A stretch of DNA of 39,397 nucleotides from Balneolaceae bacterium (GTDB taxonomy: Bacteria > Bacteroidota > Rhodothermia > Balneolales > Balneolaceae). The position numbers and the translations under genes are program-made. Shown here piece after piece: positions 9,341-19,500 of this stretch. Location of the stretch: contig SLLL01000254.1 of the NCBI GenBank assembly GCA_007134085.1, forward strand, positions 1 to 39,397, in the 5' to 3' direction. Under the pieces are notes generated by a model. The model was not told the origin of the DNA. It made no database searches and saw only the letters and a list, made by a program, of their open reading frames with translations. Position 1 is the first letter of the stretch. Each line of letters opens with the position of its first letter.

Positions 9341-10006
9341 ATGTATAAGAGCAGCTTATTTATCGCATTTTTGTCTTTAGTAATGCTATATATGATTAGC
9401 GACACATATGCACAGCGAGGGAATGAAACTTTATCATTTTCTTTAGAGCTAAGCGAAGGGAACTATAATGCCATGGCTAATCGATTTGGTGAGAGGGGAA
9501 TTTCATCCGGTGAATTGAGCCGATGGCTTGCAGAAAATGTAATTGTGGAGCCTGTGGAGTTCTGCTGCACAGGTGAACATGTACCTCGCCAGGTTTCAGA
9601 GCGAAGCACCTTAGCAGTATTAATTGTGGGAGAAAACGGGATTATTGAGCAAAATGAGTTTCATTTTGAATCACCAGATAGGCCTACCCATTTTGGCAGA
9701 TTGGTAAATACAGCTGTTATACAACGTACTCTTGAGTCTGCTTTTCCAGATGAGACTTTTTTCCCCAGTGACACATTTTTTCCAGATGAGACTTTTTTCC
9801 CCAGTGACACATTTGTTCGGTCGGGGAGTGAAGCAGAAAGAACTGCTGTATCAGTTTCTCAAAGGGCGAGAGGTTCGAGTGGTGCACAAATGAGAGGTTC
9901 AGGTGGTGGGAAAGCATCCATTAGTTTCCTATTCATACCTGCAATTAAGGAGTTTGAACTCCCGGTTAATCCAGGTGCTTTTGGATTTGTAGTAGATGCA
10001 GAGTGA
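9341..10006 (+). CDS. Secreted protein of unknown function with 12-residue tandem repeat
   Basis: I do not recognise this 221-residue protein. It begins with a signal peptide (MYKSSLFIAFLSLVMLYMISDTYA, cleavage likely after TYA). Residues 25-130 are probably globular and include an adjacent cysteine pair (VEFCCTGEH). At about 136-160 lies the acidic-aromatic repeat PDETFFPSDTFF in two copies, encoded by a perfect 36-bp tandem repeat. A Gly/Ser/Arg-rich linker (about 160-195) and a short hydrophobic C-terminal domain follow. It sits between a decayed glyS fragment and the intact glyS, which suggests that this spot has been rearranged. The ATG at 9341 directly begins the signal peptide, so the start is secure. 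Confidence 0.7.
   Translation: MYKSSLFIAFLSLVMLYMISDTYAQRGNETLSFSLELSEGNYNAMANRFGERGISSGELSRWLAENVIVEPVEFCCTGEHVPRQVSERSTLAVLIVGENGIIEQNEFHFESPDRPTHFGRLVNTAVIQRTLESAFPDETFFPSDTFFPDETFFPSDTFVRSGSEAERTAVSVSQRARGSSGAQMRGSGGGKASISFLFIPAIKEFELPVNPGAFGFVVDAE
9746..9817 (+). repeat. Perfect 36-bp tandem repeat (2 copies) inside a coding region
   Basis: The unit starts CCAGATGAGACTTTTTTCCC and its two copies begin at 9746 and 9782. They are identical except for one base in the last few of the second copy. A related, more diverged half-unit precedes it. The unit is a multiple of three, so copy-number change would keep the frame. Confidence 0.9.
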
Positions 10007-10029
10007 TTTTATACATTGCCTTTGCGGCA

Positions 10030-10066
10030 AAAAATTCCTCCAGGATTTCAAAATCCTGGAGGCTTT
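10030..10066. terminator. Bidirectional terminator between glyS and the repeat protein gene
   Basis: CCTCCAGGAT (10037-10046) pairs with ATCCTGGAGG (10053-10062), and the stem can be extended by T-A pairs towards the loop. On the minus strand the stem is followed by a T-run (complement of AAAAAATT), a good intrinsic terminator for glyS. On the plus strand CTTTCTC follows, weaker but usable for the gene ending at 10006. Confidence 0.8.
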
Positions 10067-10071
10067 CTCAT

Positions 10072-11544
10072 CTAAGTCAAATCGGCCTTCCAGCTCTTCA
10101 TCCCGTCACGGATAACATCGGCAATTCGGCTAACCGGTATTCGGTCTTGCTTCATATCGTCCCGATAGCGAATGGTTACCGTATCTTCCCCATCTGATTC
10201 AACACCATCAAAATCCACAGTAATACAGAAAGGTGTGCCAGCCTCATCCTGCCGGCGGTAACGCTTACCGATTGAACCCGCCTCATCATAAAGAACGGTG
10301 TAATCTTCCTTGAGCTCGGTTTCAATTTTACGGGCAAGTTCCTGGAGTATCGGTTTTTTTATCAGCGGGAAAATCCCAACTTTTGTAGGAGCCAGTTTTG
10401 GATGAATTTTCAGTACGGTTCTACTATCTCCATCTACCTCTTCTTCGCGGTATGCATCACAAAGAACCATCAGGGTTGTTCTGTCGAGTCCAACGGAGGT
10501 CTCAATTACATAAGGAATATATCGGGTTTGATTCTTCTGGTCGAAATACTCCATCTTTTTTCCTGAGAATTCCTGATGCTGTGATAAGTCAAAATCCGAA
10601 CGGTTATGAATTCCCTCTACCTCTTGCCAGCCAATTGGGTATTGGTACTGGATGTCGGCTGCAGCGCGTGCATAGTGGGCAAGTTTATCATCCGGATGTG
10701 GTGAAACGCGAAGATTCTCTTCCCTAATGCCGATGCTCTTGTGCCACTCAATTCGGGTTTGCAGCCATTTTTCATACTCATCGCCGTCTGTTCCCGGCTC
10801 CACAAAGTATTGCATCTCCATCTGTTCAAATTCCCTCATTCGGAATACAAATTGCCGTGCAACTACCTCATTCCGGAAAGCTTTTCCAATCTGAGCAATG
10901 CCAAAAGGAACCTGAACTCGGGCGGTATCGAGTACATTTTTATAGTTTACAAAAATACCCTGAGCGGTTTCCGGGCGCAGGTAGATCACGTCGTCATCAT
11001 CTTTGGCAAGCGCTCCATAATGTGTTTTAAACATCAGGTTGAATTGCCGCACCTCGGTCCAGTCGAATGCGCCTGAGTCCGGCGATCGAATCTCTTCCTG
11101 CATGATGATATCATAAAGGTCTTCGCACAGGCCCTTTCGGGTTCCGGTTGTGTCGAGCTGTTTCTGAAGATCGTCTGCTTTTTCTTCATCTCCGTTTTGG
11201 CGAAGCTTAAAAATGTGCTGCTCAATGAGCATATCGGCACGGTATCGTTTTTTCGACTCTTTATCATCAATCATTGGGTCGTTAAACCCGTCTACGTGCC
11301 CGCTCGCTTTCCACACTTTTGGGTGCATAAAAATAGCGGCATCAATCCCTACAATATTATCATGAGCCTGGGTCATTGCTTTCCACCATGCCGCCTGAAT
11401 ATTTCTTTTTAACTCAACACCGAGGGGTCCATAATCGTAAACAGCACCCAGGCCTCCGTAAATTTCTGATGATTGAAAGATAAACCCTCTTGATTTAGCG
11501 AGGGATACAATTTTGTCGAGGCTGTCTAAATGGGTTGAAGACAT
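10072..11544 (-). CDS. glyS: Glycyl-tRNA synthetase (single-chain dimeric type)
   Basis: This 490-residue class II synthetase charges tRNA-Gly in the cytoplasm. It is the alpha2 type (GlyQS-like), not the two-subunit type. The N-terminus GFIFQSSEIYGGLGAVYDYGP carries motif 1 elements. FRNEVVARQFVFRMREFEQME is motif 2 with its ATP-binding arginine, and SVGLDRTTLMVLCDAY is motif 3. The C-terminal anticodon-binding domain (about 380-490) ends DGMKSWKADLT. Length and motif order are normal. It is divergent from asd across 231 bases and ends at a strong hairpin terminator. A second, decayed copy of its last 65 codons or so is found at 9022-9225. Confidence 0.97.
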   Translation of the reverse strand: MSSTHLDSLDKIVSLAKSRGFIFQSSEIYGGLGAVYDYGPLGVELKRNIQAAWWKAMTQAHDNIVGIDAAIFMHPKVWKASGHVDGFNDPMIDDKESKKRYRADMLIEQHIFKLRQNGDEEKADDLQKQLDTTGTRKGLCEDLYDIIMQEEIRSPDSGAFDWTEVRQFNLMFKTHYGALAKDDDDVIYLRPETAQGIFVNYKNVLDTARVQVPFGIAQIGKAFRNEVVARQFVFRMREFEQMEMQYFVEPGTDGDEYEKWLQTRIEWHKSIGIREENLRVSPHPDDKLAHYARAAADIQYQYPIGWQEVEGIHNRSDFDLSQHQEFSGKKMEYFDQKNQTRYIPYVIETSVGLDRTTLMVLCDAYREEEVDGDSRTVLKIHPKLAPTKVGIFPLIKKPILQELARKIETELKEDYTVLYDEAGSIGKRYRRQDEAGTPFCITVDFDGVESDGEDTVTIRYRDDMKQDRIPVSRIADVIRDGMKSWKADLT

Positions 11545-11775
11545 TGGTGATGCGATTCGTTTTAATTTTATCTGTTTACTACTGCTTTTAATGCAGCTCT
11601 GAAATTGTTAAAGCCTGAAAGATAGCAATTTATCACCTTTGATGAACGGATTGTCCTGATGATTTGCTATTTTCTCTGTTCGGATTAATTCACATTAGCG
11701 ATGTTGTAATTGACTTCATATCAGGGATTAATCTGAGATTTATCATTAAAATTCTTACAGAGTATTATCTAAAAA

Positions 11776-12834
11776 ATGGCACAGTTTAAAGCAGGGATTC
11801 TTGGTGCAACCGGAGCAGTTGGCCAGAAATTTATTCGACTTCTTCAAAATCATCCGTGGTTCACTATCAACGCACTTGGTGCGTCGGGCAGATCGGCAGG
11901 CAAGCCTTACAGTGAAGCTGCAAACTGGATTGAAAGCACGCCGATGCCCGATTCAGTAAAAAAGATGAAAGTACGAAACTGCAACTCTTCTGAATTTGGC
12001 GATGTAGATTTTGTTTTTTCCGGACTCGATTCATCCGTAGCCACAGAGATTGAAGCCGGTTTTGCACAGGCAGGGATTCCTGTGATCAGCAATGCAAAAA
12101 ACTACAGAACGGACCCCACCGTGCCGCTTTTGGTACCGGAAGTGAACCCGGATCACATCGAACTCATCAAAATCCAGAAATTTTCTGCTGATGGCTCCGG
12201 ATGGATTGTTACTAATCCAAACTGCGTGGCAATTCCACTAACCATGAGCCTGAAGCCGCTCCATGATGCATTTGGAATTCATTCAGTGGTTGTAACTTCA
12301 CTGCAGGCCATATCCGGTGCAGGCTACCCGGGTGTGCCAAGCCTGGACATTCTGGGAAATGTGATTCCCTTTATTGGCGGTGAAGAACCAAAAATTAGTG
12401 CTGAGCCGCTGAAACTTCTAGGCAAATTGGAAGACGGACAAATTGAGCATGCTTCATTCCCGGTGCAGGCTACTGCTACTCGTGTGCCTGTGATTAACGG
12501 TCATTTACTGGCAGTGAATGTGAAATTGAATGAAAAGCCATCAGATATTTCAGAGGTCTCTGAAGTGATGAAATCATGGAAAAGCCCGATTGCAGATCTT
12601 GGCCTGCCGTCGGCTCCCGTATTTCCACTGCACATTTTTGCGGATGAGAGATATCCTCAGCCAAGGCTGCATGCTGATAGTGAAAATGGCATGCAAACGG
12701 CAATCGGGCGTATTCGCGGGGGTGATGTGATGGATGTTAGCTACATAGCCATGGCGCATAATACCATTCGTGGTGCGGCAGGCGGAGCTATATTGAATGC
12801 AGAACTTCTTGTGAAAAAAGGTTTTTTGAAATAA
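11776..12834 (+). CDS. asd: Aspartate-semialdehyde dehydrogenase (archaeal/fungal-type)
   Basis: This 352-residue enzyme reduces aspartyl phosphate to aspartate semialdehyde with NADPH, the branch point to lysine/DAP, threonine and methionine. The N-terminal GILGATGAVGQKFIRLL binds NADP. The catalytic cysteine is in TNPNCVAIPLT, and the GAGYPGVPSLD segment and the basic RVPVINGHLLAVNV strand fit the family. The sequence pattern (long insert, SADGSGWIVTNPNC) is that of the archaeal/fungal branch, not the E. coli Asd, which is common in FCB bacteria. The ATG at 11776 has no strong ribosome-binding site, usual for this group. Its supply of the methionine backbone connects in pathway terms with metF and metH, but they are not in an operon. 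Confidence 0.95.
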   Translation: MAQFKAGILGATGAVGQKFIRLLQNHPWFTINALGASGRSAGKPYSEAANWIESTPMPDSVKKMKVRNCNSSEFGDVDFVFSGLDSSVATEIEAGFAQAGIPVISNAKNYRTDPTVPLLVPEVNPDHIELIKIQKFSADGSGWIVTNPNCVAIPLTMSLKPLHDAFGIHSVVVTSLQAISGAGYPGVPSLDILGNVIPFIGGEEPKISAEPLKLLGKLEDGQIEHASFPVQATATRVPVINGHLLAVNVKLNEKPSDISEVSEVMKSWKSPIADLGLPSAPVFPLHIFADERYPQPRLHADSENGMQTAIGRIRGGDVMDVSYIAMAHNTIRGAAGGAILNAELLVKKGFLK

Positions 12835-12894
12835 TTACGGTATCTGTTTTTGGAGAAAAGCTCTGATCCGGAAAATTTGCTTTAATCAAAAAAG

Positions 12895-13281
12895 CTATTC
12901 GTCTTCAAGACTGTTAAGCCTGAACTCTGAAAGCCGCAAGCGGGCACTGCTTACGGTTTTTTCGGCTTCTTTCACATCCGATCGTTTAATTTTCAGAATG
13001 CAGCGGCCCTGCTGTGCACCGGGCAACCCTTCAAGTGTTTTAAGGGATTTGGTTTCAAAAATAACCTGCGCACTGAACCACCCCTTTTTAATTCTCAGAG
13101 TCTCGATCTGATCAAAAGGCACATCAATTTCCCGTACTCCCGATAGAGGCAGGCCGGTGGCCGGGTCAGTTTGTTCAAACTCTATTCGAACGGATTCCTG
13201 GAGAATGTGCAGTAAACCGTGTTCACGGGTGTAACCATTTTCAAGGTGTGTGATAGTAAATGGTATGGTGCTTTTCTTCAA
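12895..13281 (-). CDS. Conserved-looking small protein of unknown function
   Basis: I do not recognise this 128-residue protein. It has no signal peptide or membrane segment. The pattern is alternating beta strands with a central VPFDQIETLRIKKGWFSAQVIF segment, followed by a charged C-terminal helix (RSDVKEAEKTVSSARLRLSEF). Strand-rich sequence with such a 'switch-on-contact' motif resembles bacterial PH-like domains, but this is a weak structural guess. It is convergent with asd, 60 bases apart. Codon use looks like that of its neighbours, and the frame is clean, so I take it as a real gene. The ATG at 13281 is preceded by AT-rich DNA. Confidence 0.65.
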   Translation of the reverse strand: MKKSTIPFTITHLENGYTREHGLLHILQESVRIEFEQTDPATGLPLSGVREIDVPFDQIETLRIKKGWFSAQVIFETKSLKTLEGLPGAQQGRCILKIKRSDVKEAEKTVSSARLRLSEFRLNSLEDE

Positions 13282-13388
13282 AATTAGAGGGGTTTTGTTG
13301 CTCGATAAAAATAATTAAAAAAAAGTGTAAGGTTTTCAGTTTTTCCGGTTCATACATATGAGAACACGAACAAAAAAAGAGAAAATTG

Positions 13389-13460
13389 AGAAGTGCTTGA
13401 GCACACTTCTCAAAGTCCTTCGGGGAGTTGTGATGGATAATCACAACTCCCCCTTTTTTT
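13389..13460 (+). terminator. Tandem hairpins ending in a strong intrinsic terminator (leader or small RNA)
   Basis: The first stem pairs GAGAAGTG with CACTTCTC (13389-13412). The second pairs GGGGAGTTGTGAT (13422-13434) with ATCACAACTCCCC (13440-13452) and is followed by C and seven Ts. On the plus strand this is a textbook intrinsic terminator. No plus-strand gene ends nearby (asd ends at 12834, with an opposing gene between), and it sits about 70 bases before the giant gene. It may be an attenuator or the 3' end of a small RNA. Confidence 0.75.
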
Positions 13461-13500
13461 AGTAAAGTTTCGTTGAGTCCTTTTTTCAATTGTAGTATGT

Positions 13501-13530
13501 TAGAACTCAATATGTATTAAGTAAGTTCTA
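13501..13530 (+). promoter_or_regulatory. Possible start-codon hairpin of the giant gene
   Basis: TAGAACT (13501-13507) can pair with AGTTCTA (13524-13530), whose last base is the A of the ATG. Such a stem would partly hide the start codon. The stem has only seven pairs and a 16-base loop, so it may be chance. Confidence 0.3.
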
Positions 13531-16500
13531 TGACTAAACTGCTCCGATCTGTTCGAAATGCAATTCTATTCTCAGTAATTTTCTTTCTGTTTGGTACCTC
13601 TTTGTTTGGCCAACAGGTTGTATTTCAGGAGGATTTTGAATCCTATGCCAATGATGCTGATTTCATAGACAACTCTCCATGGTCTGGGGATTTGGAGGAT
13701 TTTACTCTTGTTACGGAGAATGGGAATCAGTTGTTGAGGTTAAACAATGATGATGCAACTGGTACAGCAAATCGAAGCCAGTTGAGAGTTCCTTCAACTA
13801 CTGCTTATGGTACATGGGAATTCTCTTACAGTCCCAATGCTAATCCAACTACAGCCAACCGGTCTTTCTTTTTTTTGGTATCTGATACCGAAAATTTAAA
13901 CATATTCTCACCAGATAATAGCACAGTTAGCGGATATGCCATCCGAACAGGTGGATCTGGAGATTCAACTTTTGAACTTGTCCGAATAAATAATGGCAGT
14001 CAGGGTGCGGTTATTACAGAAAGTGAAACGGTAATAGAAGAGGGACATGATTACCGGGTTCGGGTGACTCGAAGTTCAGAAGGTGATTGGCAGATCTCAG
14101 TTGGTTTAGGATTTGATAGTACTCCAGTGCCAGATTCGCCAGTCGGAAACGATAACTTTTACACAGAGTCCTCCAGGTTCGGTTTTTTGGTAGTATACTC
14201 TTCCGGCAATAGCGATAATTTCTTCTTCGACGACTTCACCATCACCGAAGAAACAGATGATTTAATCGCCGAAAGTGTCGAACTAACCCGTGCCGACCAG
14301 CTCGATGTTACTTTTAACAACGACCTCGATGAATCCACTGTTCTCACCTCAAATTTTTCCGTAAGTCAGGGTGTGGGAAATCCGGCAACGGCTGAACTGC
14401 TGGACGATGAAGAGAATGTTGTCCGGCTTTCATTCAGCGAACCTTTCGGCGATGGCGATTATACACTCACCATCAATAATATCGAGGATGAATTTAGCCA
14501 GCAAATTGAAGATGATACCCAACTGTCATTCTCCGTCATAAACCCATTCGATGTGGAAACGATCACAGCCATTTCATCCACATCTATCGAAGTTGAGTTT
14601 AGCGAAGCTCCTGAAGGAGCAACCCTGCTCACCGGAAATTTTTCGCTTACAGGAGACGGTATGACGGGCAGCGTTCAGCCTGAAAGTATCGATCATACCG
14701 AAGGGGAAGAGGCTGTAACTCTCAATTTTGGCACTTCACTATCTCTGGGAGATTATGAGCTGACGATTGTTGATGTTCTCAGCGAATTTGGGTGGCCTTT
14801 GCGCGGAAATAACCAGTTCGACTTTGAGGTGATTAACCCATTTCAAATTTCAGACTTTGATGTTTTAAGCAGGAGTGAAATTGAAATTACGTTCTCTCAG
14901 GATATAGACTCTGGTGGTGATGATGCATCAAATTATCTTCTTAATGGATCTATAAATCCGGAATTAGTTACACTCACTTCCTCTAATGTTGTATTTCTTC
15001 AGTTTGCAGATCCAATCAATGAAGGAGATCAGGTTATTGAGGTCAGCAGCCTCCAGAGTGTTGATGACTGGCAAATTGATGCGGGTACACAGATTGAATT
15101 CACATTAACCAACAATTTTGATCTTGCATCGCTTGACCTGTTTCGTGGTGATGAAATAACATTGGAATTTACGGATACTCCGGATGAGACAACTCTCCTG
15201 CCATCCAACTTTGAGATTAGTGGTGTCGGGAATCCGATAGCAGTGCTTTATGATTCTGCAACCGACCCCAACACGGTAATTCTTGAATTAAGCAGCCCGC
15301 TTTTTTCGGCCGATTATACCCTCGTAACAACCAATCTGTTAAGCGATTTCGGCTGGCTGTTGTCTGATGAAACCAGTTTTGATTTCACCGCCGAGAATCC
15401 ATTCGATGTAACCGCTTTTGATATTGAAAGCACAACAGAGTTTATTATTACATTTTCGCAGGATGTTTTTGGAGGGTCGGTTAGCCCGGCAGCTTTTGTA
15501 ATTGAAGGTGGTAGCTCTCCGGAAAGTGCTGTGGTTGAAAATGGAAATCAGATTCGGATTACATTCAGTGAATCTGTAGAGGAAGGAGATCAAACCCTCA
15601 TCATAAACGATATTCAAAGCGTAGATGGCTGGCAAATTGAACCAGATACATCAATCCCATTTGCCCTTTTTGGAGATTACGAGCCGGGCGACCTGCTGAT
15701 CAGTGAATTCTATTACCGCGTGCCCATTTCTTGGAGAACACCCGAGTTCGACCGTCCGCGATATGTTGAGATTTTCAACCGCTCAGATAAAACGCTGAAC
15801 CTCAGAAACTTCACACTCACCGGCCAAAACATTAGTGTGGATAGTGATCTGCCCATTTCACCGGGAGAATATCTTGTGTTAACACGCGGAGTTCCGGTTT
15901 TCGAAGAACGGTTTGGTGAGCGCACGTTCGTGGAGGTGGATAACTTTCCAACACTTCTCCTTACCTCATCAAGCAGTATTGTTTTCGAAACGGATGAGGG
16001 TGAGCTGATTGAGCAGCTGACCTATTTTCCAGACACATGGGGAGGAAATGAAGTATCTCTTGAACGTATCTCTTTTGATATTTCCTCCGAATTCCGGGAT
16101 AACTGGGCCGAATCAGAAGATGTACTCACTGGCTCTCCCGGCCTGCCAAGTACAGTGTCGGCTCCTACCAATCCCCCGGAGGCTGTGTCTGCTGCCTTCC
16201 CACGCCCCCAAACCTTACGTATCACGTTTTCTAGAACTCTCTCTGATGAATCGCTCCAATCGATATCCAATTTCAGCCTTAACAACAATGCTGCATTTAC
16301 TTCGGTTAGCGTAACCTCAGACGAGCGCACCATAGAGTTTGAAACGGAAGAAAAACTTGAAGATCAGTTTGAGTACACGTTCTCTTACCAAAATATAGAC
16401 GACATTTTTGGCAATGCCATTGCCGGTACTCAACAGTTCAATTTCACTTTCACCAATCCTTTCAGAATCCTTTCGGCTGAACTTGAAAGCGACACTCAGC

Positions 16501-19500
16501 TGGATCTGCAATTTACACTCCCATTAGACCAGCCATCCTCTTACGGCACATCCAATTTTGAACTGTCTGATGGCACAACACCATCATCCGTTACTGTGCT
16601 AAACTCAGAAACACTCCGCTTAACATTTTCAGATGCGTTCGCGGTAGGAAATTATACCATCGTTGCCAATGGTTTAACAAGCATCACGGATGGCTGGGAG
16701 CTTGAGGATGATTCTGAGTTCCAATTCTTTCGGTTTGATGAATATCAGCCCGGAGATATTGTAATCAATGAATTTATGTACCGTCCACCTGAGGGCTATC
16801 CTCGATATGTGGAAATCCATAATCGATCAGGCCGCTTTTTAAACCTCAGAGAATGGGAGCTGAGAAGGGCTGAAGGTGCGCCATCAAATGGCGGTTCATT
16901 CAGCTCGTTTGACCTTCCGATTGAACCGGGAGGCTTTGTGGTAATTACCCCAAATGCTGCACAGCTTGATGCAGTATTTGGCGATGGCCCCTGGCTTCAG
17001 ATGAATAATTATCCGGGCCTTACACAAACCACACCCGACCGTATTCGGCTTATTGACAGCGATGGCAATCTTGCTGAGTTTGTGGATTATAATCCTTCAA
17101 CATGGGGAGGCAACGGTGTTGCCCTCGAAAGAAGAAGGGCAGATTTAACACCTGAATTTGTAGAAAACTGGGCAGAATCGCCAAATGAACTTCTTGGTAC
17201 ACCCGGAGCGCCAAATGAGGTGAATCCTAATTTTGAACTGGTTGCAGAAGTTGTTGAAGCACTGAACAGGCAACAGGTAAGGGTAGTATTCAATGCAGAA
17301 ATACGCGAAGGTGATGCTGTTCCGGGTAACTTTTCAGTTGGCAATACAAATCCCCAGTCTGTCTCCATTGATAATGGCAATGAGCTGCTGCTCGAATTCA
17401 GCTCAAATTTACCAAGAGGTCAGCGTTCACTTAGGATCGATAATGTAAGAACTTTGGCTGGTTTCCAGATTGCTGCTAATTCGGTATACTCATTTTTGAT
17501 TTTCGACCAGTTTCAGAGTGGTGACATTGTAGTGAATGAATTTATGTACAGGCCGGCAACCGGATTTGTTCGTTACGTTGAACTCTTCAATCGCTCTAAC
17601 AGGTTGATTAATCTGAGGGATTGGGAGCTGCGCCGCGCGGAAGGAGCTCCAAGTAATGGTGGCATTTTCAGCAGTGAAGATCTGGCTATTCAACCCGGCG
17701 AGTACATCGTACTTACGCCAAACGCAGAGCTGCTTGAGGAGATTTACGGAACCGGCCCCTGGTTTGAAATGAGTAACTACCCCGGTTTCACACAAACCGT
17801 AGCCGACCAGATAAGGCTGATAAACCCCGATGGGGATGTTGATCAATTTATTGAGTATGTGCCATCAGTTTGGGGAGGCAATGGAGTTGCTCTTGAAAGA
17901 AGAAGCATCAGCTCGCCCGAAAATAATTCCAACAACTGGGGCGAGTCTCTTGCCGAGCTGCTTGGCACTCCAGGTGCGGAGAACACCGTAGAACCAGATG
18001 ATGAAACTCCACAGCTTGTTCAGGCTGATTTTGTAAGTGCAGACACAGTTGCGGTTGAGTTTACCGGTTCATTGGATCTGGAACAGATTACTGCCGGAAA
18101 TTTCAGTATCAGCAGCAGCCTGAATGTTACCGAAGTCGAGTTTACAGACCCGTTCAACGCACTGCTTACGCTAAGCGGGCAGATGAACTCGGGAACTACC
18201 TATACCATAACCGTCACGAACATTCCGGATATATTCGGAAACACTTTGAGCAGTGCTCAGGCGCAGTTTACCTACTTTCTTATTGAACAGGCAGAACCGG
18301 GCGATGTAGTGATTAATGAGTTTATGTACAACGAACCGGAAGATTACACCCGCTACATTGAACTATTTAACAGAAGTAATAAAGCGATTAATCTTGCCGG
18401 GTGGCGGCAGGCTAACGATACAGGTACAAGACGGACTATTACCAGCCAGCAAACTATATTGCCACCCAATTCCTACATCGTCATCATTCCGAATGAGAAC
18501 CTCCTTACAATATTTCCTGATATCCGTTTTGTAAATGCCGGAGGAAATTTATCGGCACTGAAAAATGGGGGTGATGAAATTGTGATTGTGAACAATTTAG
18601 GTGAAGTGATGGATTCGCTCCGTTACAGCCCGGATTGGGGTGGTAATGGTGTGGCCCTTGAGCGAAGGCGCGTTGATCGCTCACCACTATTCCGCGAAAA
18701 CTGGGCTGAATCACCTAATGAGCTTTTGGGTACACCCGGTGCGCAAAATGAAGTGGACAGAGACTTCAATCTTACGGCTACATCAGTACGTACAGTTTCA
18801 CGCCGTTCGGTTGAGGTTGTGTTTAATGCCAATGTTAGAGAGGGCGATCTTGTACCGGCTAACTTCTCGGTGAATGGAGCGAACCCTGCCGCGATTGAAT
18901 TCGAGGAAGCAGACAGGATTACCCTTGAGTTTGAAAATGCGTTTCCGATTGGGAGCCGTACCCTAACCATTTCAAACATCCGAACACTGGGAGGTTTTCA
19001 GATAGAGCAAAATTCGCAATTTGAATTCACTGTTTTTGATGAATTTGAAGAGGGTGATATTGTAATCAATGAGTTTATGTATCGCCCGCCAACGGGTTAT
19101 GTTCGCTATGTTGAATTGTTTAATAATTCAGATAAACTGCTAAATCTTCGAGACTGGAGGCTACAGAGGCGCCAGATTGCATCAGAGCCGCGAAGAATAA
19201 TTTCAGATGATGACCTCTTACTTGAACCGGGCGATTTTATTGTAATTACCGAAGATGCAGAACGGATGGTTGAGATTTTCGGAGAACGGAATTACCATCA
19301 GCTATCTAACTTTCCCAATTTTACGCTGACAGTAGCTGATCAGATTCGCCTCTTCACAGATAGTGATGTTCTCGCAGATTCATTAGAATATACACCATCA
19401 ACTTGGGGCGGTAATGGTGTGGCACTCGAGAGAATAAGTGCAGAAGTACCCGCAACACTGCGACAAAACTGGGAGGAATCACCGAATGTGCTTTTGGGTA

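Noticed and set aside
9717-9917. Minus-strand frame with a repeated MCHWGKKSHLEK unit
   Set aside because: It is the reverse reading of the 36-bp tandem repeat of the plus-strand gene.
13241-13510. Minus-strand frame of 89 residues before the giant gene
   Set aside because: It overlaps the start of the real 128-residue gene and reads through two hairpins and a terminator; composition is not protein-like.
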